Shown: one piece after another, positions 6,658 through 13,161 of the stretch
Layout of the letters: every line of letters starts with the position of its first letter
Numbering within the stretch: position 1 is the stretch's first letter
Source of the DNA: Candidatus Methylomirabilota bacterium
GTDB lineage: Bacteria; Methylomirabilota; Methylomirabilia; Methylomirabilales; 2-02-FULL-66-22
Direction of reading: 5' to 3'
NCBI GenBank assembly: GCA_016208645.1
Contig: JACQXP010000515.1
Location: 1 to 13,487, forward strand
DNA length: 13,487 bases
Program-made: the position numbers and the translations under genes
Notes under the pieces: model-generated
The model's input: the letters and a program-made list of their open reading frames with translations, nothing else
Database searches by the model: none
Told to the model about the DNA's origin: nothing

Positions 6658-8340
6658 GAAGGCCCGGAGGGTGATCCTGCCGCCCGCCGGCGTGAACTTG
6701 ATGGCGTTGCTCAGGAGGTTGAACAGGATCTGCCTGAGACGAACCGGGTCCGCCAGCACGGGGGGGAGGTCTGGCGGGATGTCCGAGGCCAGGGCGACCC
6801 CGGCCTTCTCTGCCTGGGGGCGGGCCAGGGCCAGGGTCGCCTCGATGGCCTCGTCCAGCGGCACCGGCTTCCGGACCAACTGGATCTTGCCCGCCTCGAC
6901 GCTGCTTTTCGTTGAAGGGACCGGACCCCTGTCCTTGTAGAAGTTCCGAGAAGCCCAAGATGGAATTGAGGGGTGTGCGTAGCTCGTGGGACATGGTGGC
7001 GATGAAGGCCGACTTGGCGCGGCTGAGATCCTCAAACCGTTGCCGCTGCCTCGACTCTTCCTCCAGCCGCTTCATCTCCGTGATATCCCGGGCGACATGC
7101 ACGCAGCCAAATGGCCGACCCTCGGCATCGAGAAGAGGCGCAGTAGTGATCAGGAAGGTGCCACCGAGATGTGGGTCTTCGACTTCCAGGGTGGTTGGTT
7201 TGCCAGTGACCAGGGTCTGGGCGTGGGGACATCCTGGCCAGGGAGCATCAGTCCCATGGAGCGCGGCGTAGCAATGCTGGCCAATCACTTGTTCGGGCGA
7301 CGCGCGCAACCGCTCTGCGAGGGCGCGGTTGACCCGGACCAGACGGTTCTCGGCGTCAATGATCGCCACCAGGTCGGGAATGGAATCGAAGGTATTCTCC
7401 CACTCCGCCTTCGCCCGAGAGACCTGATCGAAGAGCTGCGCGTTCGCGATGGCCGCGGCCGAGAGGTCGGCCATACTCTGGCAGAAACGCAGCTCGTGGT
7501 CGGAGAGGGTCCGGCCCCGGCCCACGTACCCGAGGCTGATCGCCCCAATGGTGTGTTCACGGACGAGGAGAGGCAGGACAATCAGGGAGCGAAGGCCCAC
7601 GGGTTCCAGGTGTTCCCGGACCGATGCCAGCAGTGGTTCCGCGAAGACATCCGGGATCACCAGGGGCCGCCGCGTCCGTGCCACCTCCTGGATCTCGGGA
7701 TAACGGTCCGGCGACAGGTCAAGATGGCGGAGCCAGGGATCCGCTTTCGAGCCGTCGTAACCCACGCACAAGCGGCAGCGGGTCGCATCTGGTGCATCCA
7801 TCAGGCCGACCATGGCGCGCTGGGCGCCGAGGACCCGGGCCAGCCGTTTCAGGAGCTCCTGCAACCGGTCGTCCAGGTTCAGACTGGAACTGGTGAAGCC
7901 ACTCGTGTCGTGGAGCGCTTTCATGGCCGTGAGCTGCCAGGCGGCCGCGGCGTAAAGCTGGGCAGTCCCGACAGAGGCGCAGACCTGCTCGCTTATGCAG
8001 GCAAGGAAGTCCATCTGTTCCACCGTGAGCGGGCGCACGTCATGCCTCCCCACGCTAATGGCCCCCACGACCCGCCCCCGCGGACCGGAGAGAGTTGGCG
8101 ATTATGGTCCGTAGGTCGGTCTGCTCTCCCGCGGCCTCCAGGGCGCTCGCCAGGGCCAGGGCCTCCTCACGCATCTCGTGGAGGATGACGCGCTCAGCCG
8201 CCCTCCGGCCCTCCCGGTACTCCCAGACGAAGCCAAGGCCCGCCGCCACGATCGCCACCGGGACGAGGGTGGCCACGGCGATCTTCAAGACGAGGCGGCT
8301 GCCGAAGAGCCTCACACTTCTCCGCTTGGGCTCTTCCATT

Positions 8341-8715
8341 TCAGCTCCTTGGGCTGAGGAACCGGCGCAGGGTTTCCCGGAAGACTCTCGCGTCCAGGGG
8401 CTTGGTCAGGTACCCATCGGCCCCGGCCGCGCGCACCTTGAGGTCGTCGCCCTTCATGGCGGAGCCCGTGAGGGCCAGGACGGGAATGGCCGCCGTGACC
8501 GGATCGGCCTTGAGCCGGCGGATGGCCTCGTACCCCGTCATCCCCGGGAGCTGGAGATCCATCAGGATCAGGTCCGGCCCCACGGCCGCCGCTAGGCGGA
8601 GGCCGGCCTCGCCGGACGTGGCCGCAAGGACCTGGTTGCCCTCCTGCTCCAGCAACGCGGTGACCAGTTCCAGGCTCATCGAGTGGTCCTCCACCACCAA
8701 CACGCGCCGTCCCAT
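8341..8715 (-). CDS. Single-domain response regulator (CheY-like receiver)
   Basis: 124 residues from ATG at 8715. The frame is open upstream to 8793, but the receiver begins at MGRRVLVVEDH and a GGGAGGG purine run lies just before this ATG. It is one REC domain with acidic pair E9/D10, phosphoacceptor D53 (LILMDLQLPGM), T83 and K105-P, and nothing after about residue 121. It lacks an output domain and should act as a phosphotransfer partner or by binding a target protein. It lies 17 nt downstream of the hybrid kinase and is followed at once by the broken kinase, whose Shine-Dalgarno is inside its last codons, so all three look co-transcribed. The hybrid kinase is its likeliest phosphodonor now that the downstream kinase is broken (inference). 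Confidence 0.93.
   Translation of the reverse strand: MGRRVLVVEDHSMSLELVTALLEQEGNQVLAATSGEAGLRLAAAVGPDLILMDLQLPGMTGYEAIRRLKADPVTAAIPVLALTGSAMKGDDLKVRAAGADGYLTKPLDARVFRETLRRFLSPRS
8345..8350 (-). promoter_or_regulatory. Shine-Dalgarno site of the broken kinase gene
   Basis: AAGGAG on the minus strand lies 5 nt before ATG at 8339 and within the end of the preceding response-regulator gene, whose TGA is at 8343-8341. Initiation signals of the kinase are intact even though its reading frame is not. Confidence 0.6.
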
Positions 8716-8732
8716 GGCCCTCCCTCCCGGGT

Positions 8733-11700
8733 TCACCCCGAACCCATGTCGTTCGCGACCGCCCGAAACGCCCTCACGATCTGTGGGTCCCACCAGCCCT
8801 GGCCGACCTCAGCCTCGAGGGTCTCCAGGGCCGTGACCCGCGGCAAGGCCCGGCGGTACGGACGGTCCGTCGTCAGGGCGTCGAAGACATCCACCACCTG
8901 AATGATCCGGGCCGTTAGCGGAATCGTCTCCCCCCGGAGGCCGTCGGGATAGCCCGACCCATCCTGCCGCTCGTGGTGGTGGCGGATGATGGGCCACACC
9001 GCTTGGAGCGAGCGGAGGGGTCGGCAGATCTCCTCCCCGATGACGGCGTGGCGTTGCATGACCCCCCGCTCCTCGGGCGTGAGCGAGCCAGTCTTCAGCA
9101 GGATGGCGTCGGGGACAGCCACCTTCCCCAGATCGTGCAGGTACGCTCCTCGCTGCAGGGCGGACAGGTCCTCCTCCGGAAGGCCCAAGAGCTGGCCCAG
9201 CGCCACGGCGTAGTCGGTCAGGCGCTCACAGTGCCCCTGGGTGTACGGGTCCCGGCCCTCGATGCTCCGGCCCAGGGTACACAGGACCGCCTCCGCGTGC
9301 TCCAACTCGTCGAGAAACACCTTCATCCGGAGGAGGGCACGGATTCGCGCGCGGAGTTCCCCCGGGCTAAAGGGCTTCCCCAGGAGGTCGTCCGCCCCGG
9401 CCTCGATCCCCTGGATCTTGTGCTCGTCCCCGATCCCCGTGATGAGGACCACGGGGATCAACCGTGTGGCCGGGTCGGCCTTCAGCCGGCGGCAGACCTC
9501 GAACCCATCCAGGCCGGGCATGGTCACATCCGAGAGGAGGAGGTCGGGCGGCTGGACAGCCACCGCGGCCAGGGCCGCCTTTCCATCGGGCACCGCCACG
9601 GCGTCGTACCCGAGGTCCCCGACGAGGCCTGACACCAGCTCCCGCATGTGCGGATCGTCGTCGGCGATGAGGATGCGGGCAGGTCGGCCGGCGCTGAGTG
9701 GAGGCCAAGGGTCTCCCCCCCGAGGGGGCGAAGGGGCCCCGGCCAAAGCCTCCGCAGGCGCCCCGGGCCCGATGAACGGCAGGACGAATGTGAAGGTGCT
9801 CCCCCGGCCCTCACCGGCCGATTCGGCCAAGATCCGGCCGCCATGCAGTTCCACGAGGCGCTTGGTCAGGGCCAGACCGAGGCCCGTCCCCTCGTGCTTA
9901 TGGGCCCGCGTGGTCTCGAGTTGGGCGAACTCCTGGAACAGGCGGGGCAGGTCTTCCGACTTGATGCCGATGCCCGTGTCCGTCACCGCGATTTCCAGAA
10001 AGTCCGTGAGGGGTGAGGCGTAAGGCGTAAGGGGAGTTGACCCCGTTCCGCCGGTCCCAGCGGGCTCCGCCTTACGCCTGACGCCTGACGCCTTACGTGC
10101 TGTGAGCGTGATCCGCCCGCCTTCGGGCGTGAACTTCACCGCGTTGCTCAGCAGGTTGAAGAGAACCTGCTTGATGCGGACGGGGTCGGCCGTGAGGGGG
10201 GGGAGGTCGGGCGCGATCTCGGCCTGGATCTCCTGCCCCTTCTGGTGGGCCAGTCCCCGGGCGATGACCAGGAGATCCTCCAGGATACTCGCCACCGGGA
10301 GGGATTCGGGCTGGAGGACGACCTTGCCCGCCTCCACCTTGCTGAGGTCCAGGATGTCACCGATGAGGGCGAGGAGGTGCTTGCCCGATTGGTGGATGTG
10401 ACCAAGGTAGCGGGCCTGCTTCTCGGTCAGCGGGCCGACCCGCTCGTCCCGGAGGAGCTCGGCGAAGCCGATGACCGCGTTCAGGGGGGTCCGGAGTTCA
10501 TGGGACATGTTGGCCAGGAACTCCGACTTGTGGTGGGAGGCGGCCTGGAGCTGCTGGTTGGCTTCCTGGAGTTCCCGGGTCCGGTCCTCGACCTCGGCCT
10601 CCAACTGGAGTGCCGCCTGTCGCAACTCCTGGTACAGTTGCGCCTTCTCGATCAGGCCCGCGATGATCTCTGCGAAGCTGGTGAAGAGGGCCTCATCCTC
10701 AGCGGTGAAGGGCCCCGCCTTCTTCTCCGTCAGGTAGAGATGGCCGAGGACTACGCCCTTGGAGGCGATGGGGACCCCCAGGAAGCGCTTCATAGACGGG
10801 TGGTGGGGCGGGAACCCGTGGGCCCTCGGGTCTTGCGTGAGATCATCGAGGCGTAGTGGTCGGCCCTCTCGCTGAGGCACTCCTAGGATCCCCTTGCCTT
10901 CCGGAGGCCGGCCGATCCGCGCTGCCTCTTCCGGGCTCAGGCCGGTGTGGATGAATATCTGCGGCTTCCCGGCTTCATCCAGAACGCTGATAGCACCATA
11001 TTGTGCCCCGATCACTGCGGCGGCCTGCTCGACCGCCTGCTGGAGGATGGCGTCCTGGAACCGCTCGCTGGTGAGAAGCTTGGTGGCCTGGTAGAACGCC
11101 TGGAGCTTGGTCAGGTGCTCTTGAGTCTTCTGCAAGAGCTGCGCGTTCTCCATCGCCACAGCGGCGTGGGCCGCCAGGGCGGTGAGGAGGGCCTCCTCGT
11201 GGGGAGTGAAAGCGCGGGGCCCCTGATCGGCCACGGTCAGCACTCCCAGCAGGCGGTCGCGGGCCAGCATGGGGACGCTGAGCACCCCCCCGACCCCATT
11301 GAGCACGGCCTCCTTCCGGTAAAGGGCGGCGCCAGCCAGCCGGATATCCGGAACGCTGACCGCCCGGCGCTCCGCAGCCGCCCGGCCGGGGATGTCGTGG
11401 CCCAGGCGGAAGCGAAGCCGGCTTACGACTTCCACCCTTCCGCCATACCAGGAGGCAGGGACCAGCTCGGAGCCGTCGTCGCTCAGGAGGGAGACCAGGG
11501 AGCGCTCCACCCTGAGGAGGCTGGCCGCGGCGTCGGCCACCTTCCGCAGGACCTGGTCAAGCTTCAGGGTCGAGGCGACCGCCTGGGCGATGCCGTTCAA
11601 GATAAGCAAAGCCTCCTTTTCGTCGGACAAGGCCTGCTGTGCGATGGCGCTCTCAATGGTGGGGGCGAGTTGGGTGAGATACCTCTCTCGCTTGACCACG

Positions 11701-12404
11701 TAGTCGGCAGCCCCCAGCTTCAGGGCCTGGACGGCCGTCTCCTCGTCGCCGTGGCCGGTGACCATCACCACGGGGAGGCGGATCCCCCGTTCCCGCAGCT
11801 CCTGAAGGATCTCCAGGCCATTCAGGTCGGGCATCCGGTAGTCCAGGAGGAGGAGATCGAATCCTCCGGCCTCGAGCTTCCGGAGGGCGGCAGCCCCCGT
11901 ATTGGCGGTCTCAACGTGGAGGTGAGCCGCGTGGATCGCCAGGTGGCGCAGGGTGAGGTCCACGTCGGCGGGATCGTGTTCGGCGTACAGGACCCGGAGG
12001 CCGGAGGCCCGGCGGCTCCACTCGTGCCGGAACCGGCCCAGCGCCTCCCGGATCGCAGCCGGCAGGCGGTCCAAGTGGCCGGATTTCTTGATCACGTAAT
12101 CGGCGGCCCCGGTTTTCAGGGCCGCCAGTGCCACCTCGTGATCCCCACTGCCCGTCACCATCACCACGGGGACCCCCGGGGCGGCGGTCAACACCTGCCG
12201 CAGGAGCTGGAGGCCATCCACGTCCGGCAGGCGATAGTCCAGGAGAACCAGGTCCATCCCTTCGCCCCTCAGGGTCTCCAGCGTCTCCCGGCCGGTGGCA
12301 GTGACGTGTACTTCCAAATCCGGGGCGTGCTGCCGCAAATGGCGGAGCGTCAACTCTCGATCCGCCGGGTTGTCCTCCGCATAGAGCACCCGGATGCTAT
12401 CCAT
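8733..12404 (-). CDS. Hybrid histidine kinase fused to an HD-GYP phosphodiesterase (REC-REC-GAF-GAF-HisKA-HATPase-REC-HD-GYP)
   Basis: 1223 residues from ATG at 12404, which follows a GGAAGGAAGG purine run; a GTG at 12446 is possible but adds 14 residues before the receiver. REC1 at about 3-121 (D56, T84, K106); REC2 at about 135-253 (D188, T216, K238), clearly a tandem duplicate of REC1. GAF1 at about 270-420; GAF2 at about 435-590; coiled coil about 592-625. HisKA SHELRTP with H635; HATPase N754, D809-T-G, G839-T-G-L-G. Residues about 770-800 are translated heptamer repeat E3. A Pro/Gly/Ala linker spans 878-908; REC3 at about 909-1027 (D959, T989, K1010). HD-GYP at about 1035-1215 has H1058, H1090-D1091, H1119, HHHERQDG and GYP 1151-1153, all consistent with a metal-dependent c-di-GMP phosphodiesterase. 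There is no TM helix, so it is cytoplasmic. It would couple sensed signals and phosphotransfer to c-di-GMP breakdown. Confidence 0.93.
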   Translation of the reverse strand: MDSIRVLYAEDNPADRELTLRHLRQHAPDLEVHVTATGRETLETLRGEGMDLVLLDYRLPDVDGLQLLRQVLTAAPGVPVVMVTGSGDHEVALAALKTGAADYVIKKSGHLDRLPAAIREALGRFRHEWSRRASGLRVLYAEHDPADVDLTLRHLAIHAAHLHVETANTGAAALRKLEAGGFDLLLLDYRMPDLNGLEILQELRERGIRLPVVMVTGHGDEETAVQALKLGAADYVVKRERYLTQLAPTIESAIAQQALSDEKEALLILNGIAQAVASTLKLDQVLRKVADAAASLLRVERSLVSLLSDDGSELVPASWYGGRVEVVSRLRFRLGHDIPGRAAAERRAVSVPDIRLAGAALYRKEAVLNGVGGVLSVPMLARDRLLGVLTVADQGPRAFTPHEEALLTALAAHAAVAMENAQLLQKTQEHLTKLQAFYQATKLLTSERFQDAILQQAVEQAAAVIGAQYGAISVLDEAGKPQIFIHTGLSPEEAARIGRPPEGKGILGVPQREGRPLRLDDLTQDPRAHGFPPHHPSMKRFLGVPIASKGVVLGHLYLTEKKAGPFTAEDEALFTSFAEIIAGLIEKAQLYQELRQAALQLEAEVEDRTRELQEANQQLQAASHHKSEFLANMSHELRTPLNAVIGFAELLRDERVGPLTEKQARYLGHIHQSGKHLLALIGDILDLSKVEAGKVVLQPESLPVASILEDLLVIARGLAHQKGQEIQAEIAPDLPPLTADPVRIKQVLFNLLSNAVKFTPEGGRITLTARKASGVRRKAEPAGTGGTGSTPLTPYASPLTDFLEIAVTDTGIGIKSEDLPRLFQEFAQLETTRAHKHEGTGLGLALTKRLVELHGGRILAESAGEGRGSTFTFVLPFIGPGAPAEALAGAPSPPRGGDPWPPLSAGRPARILIADDDPHMRELVSGLVGDLGYDAVAVPDGKAALAAVAVQPPDLLLSDVTMPGLDGFEVCRRLKADPATRLIPVVLITGIGDEHKIQGIEAGADDLLGKPFSPGELRARIRALLRMKVFLDELEHAEAVLCTLGRSIEGRDPYTQGHCERLTDYAVALGQLLGLPEEDLSALQRGAYLHDLGKVAVPDAILLKTGSLTPEERGVMQRHAVIGEEICRPLRSLQAVWPIIRHHHERQDGSGYPDGLRGETIPLTARIIQVVDVFDALTTDRPYRRALPRVTALETLEAEVGQGWWDPQIVRAFRAVANDMGSG
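10006..10096 (-). repeat. Heptamer hairpin element E3 (GTGAGGC/GTAAGGC family) inside the hybrid kinase ATPase domain
   Basis: On the + strand four perfect-period units (GTGAGGG, GTGAGGC, GTAAGGC, GTAAGGG) fill 10006-10033. A 35-nt spacer with its own small dyad follows, then four inverted units (GCCTTAC, GCCTGAC, GCCTGAC, GCCTTAC) at 10069-10096. It lies after GGRITLTA and before the DTGIGI box, the same place as E1 and E2, but its heptamer sequence is unrelated to theirs. It is read in frame without stops. Confidence 0.93.
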
Positions 12405-12435
12405 CAGGAACCTTCCTTCCCCCTCCTCGGGCCGT

Positions 12436-12945
12436 CTATGGGTCACCGGGGCCTTTCCCCTCGGGACCGGATCTTTCCGGCCGGGAGAGGTCTCGTGGGC
12501 TTGTCGTGGCCGCCGGAGGAGCGGTGTTGGTCAGCAGCCAGTACAGATCAATGCGCCCGACGACGTCGAGGAACTTGTCAAAGTCCACCGGCTTGACGAT
12601 GTACGAATTGGCGCCCAGCTCGTAGCTGGTCCGAATGTCCGCCTCTTCCTGCGAGGTGGTGAGCATCACCACGGGAACCGTGCGGTAAACAAGATGTCCC
12701 TTGATTTCCCGAAGGACCTCGATCCCGTCCACCTTGGGGAGCCGGATGTCCAGGAGAATCAGTCCGGGGACCGGGGCATCCTGGGCGAAGCGACCCCGCT
12801 GGTAGACGTAGTCCAGGGCCTCCTCGCCGTCCCGGGCCACAGCGATTGGATTGGAGACCTTGTGCTTCCGCAGGGCCCGAAGCGTCAGTTCCATATCCAT
12901 CGAGTTGTCCTCCACCAAGAGGATCGCCAGATTCCGCCCCGTCAT
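12436..12945 (-). CDS. Rcp1-like response regulator (single REC with proline-rich tail)
   Basis: 169 residues from ATG at 12945. An ATG two codons earlier (12951) directly abuts GGAGG (12952-12956), whereas the second ATG is 6 nt from it, so the second is preferred. The receiver has E12/D13, phosphoacceptor D66 (LILLDIRLPK), T96/T97 and K118-P. The insert around DYVYQRGRFAQDAP between beta-2 and beta-3 and the SYIVKPVDFDKF block are typical of the Rcp1 family, the partners of phytochrome-like kinases. Residues 141-169 form a Pro/Gly/Ser tail with no recognised domain. It follows a kinase whose ATPase domain is of the phytochrome type, so the two are a likely cognate pair. The hybrid kinase starts 31 nt after its stop. 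Confidence 0.92.
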   Translation of the reverse strand: MTGRNLAILLVEDNSMDMELTLRALRKHKVSNPIAVARDGEEALDYVYQRGRFAQDAPVPGLILLDIRLPKVDGIEVLREIKGHLVYRTVPVVMLTTSQEEADIRTSYELGANSYIVKPVDFDKFLDVVGRIDLYWLLTNTAPPAATTSPRDLSRPERSGPEGKGPGDP

Positions 12946-12951
12946 TGCCAT

Positions 12952-12956
12952 CCTCC
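12952..12956 (-). promoter_or_regulatory. Shine-Dalgarno site of the Rcp1-like regulator, abutting a heptamer hairpin arm
   Basis: GGAGG with 6 nt to ATG at 12945. The next base upstream begins the E4 heptamer arm (12957), so a hairpin between the E4 arms would end exactly at the ribosome binding site. Confidence 0.6.
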
Positions 12957-13161
12957 ATTTCGGATTGCGGATTTCGGATTTCGGAATGCCGAATGGGTAT
13001 CAGGTCCTTTGGCCTCTGTTTCTTCGTGCCGTCTTGATGGACGAGACTGTGATGGCTATCAACTCGTCAGCTTCTCTCCGCAATGGCAAGTCTTGGCCTC
13101 CCCCGTAGTTTCTTTCTCCCGCCGTCATTCCACATTCCGCATTCCGCAATCCGCATTCCGA
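12957..13161. repeat. Heptamer hairpin element E4 (ATTCCGC family) between kinase and Rcp1-like regulator
   Basis: Left arm: six 7-nt units on the + strand (ATTTCGG, ATTGCGG, AATGCCG and variants) at 12957-12998. Right arm: five inverted units (ATTCCAC, ATTCCGC, AATCCGC, ATTCCGA) at 13127-13161. The 128-nt sequence between them contains no gene I can support and no convincing promoter. The right arm encodes the last residues of the upstream kinase (RNADCGMRNVE) and its stop codon (13125-13127); the left arm ends at the Shine-Dalgarno of the regulator. Confidence 0.88.

Larger units (their letters stand above)
6253..8339 (-). pseudogene. Membrane histidine kinase gene (TM-GAF-GAF-PAS-HisKA-HATPase), broken by two frame disruptions
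   Basis: Three frames are needed to read it. Segment 1 (8339-8055) starts MEEPKRRSVRLFG with a TM helix at about 17-38 and stops after 94 residues. Segment 2 (open below the TAA at 8102-8104) begins inside a GAF domain (GPRGRVVGAISVGRHD), so the N-terminal part of that GAF is missing. A full GAF follows, then a PAS with CYAALHG and a CPHAQTL motif, then SHELRTPL (His codon at 6986-6988) up to NEKQ. There the frame shifts at AGCAGC (6901-6906). Segment 3 resumes at VEAGKIQL and contains the whole HATPase, including N-box NLLSNAIKF, DTGLGI and GTGLGLAL. Compared with the hybrid kinase about 77 nt are missing at this joint, removing the second HisKA helix. Segment 3 carries heptamer element E2. 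Fusion products would lack a complete dimerisation domain. Assembly error is the main alternative. Confidence 0.8.

Noticed and set aside
6890..6911. Programmed ribosomal frameshift at the kinase joint
   Set aside because: No slippery heptamer is seen and a whole HisKA helix is missing, so a deletion explains it better.
6986..8188. 400-codon + strand frame opposite the broken kinase
   Set aside because: The minus strand has clear GAF, PAS and HisKA sequence here; the + frame has none.
12405..12446. GTG start at 12446 for the hybrid kinase, overlapping the previous gene
   Set aside because: It adds 14 non-conserved residues before the receiver; ATG at 12404 has a purine-rich ribosome binding site and starts the domain directly.
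10947..12596. 549-codon + strand frame opposite the hybrid kinase
   Set aside because: Antisense to clear REC and GAF domains; no recognisable protein features.
12999..13126. Promoter or small RNA in the spacer of E4
   Set aside because: Candidate TTGATA/TTGCCA boxes lack a matching -10 at proper spacing, and no self-contained structure is apparent apart from the flanking arms.
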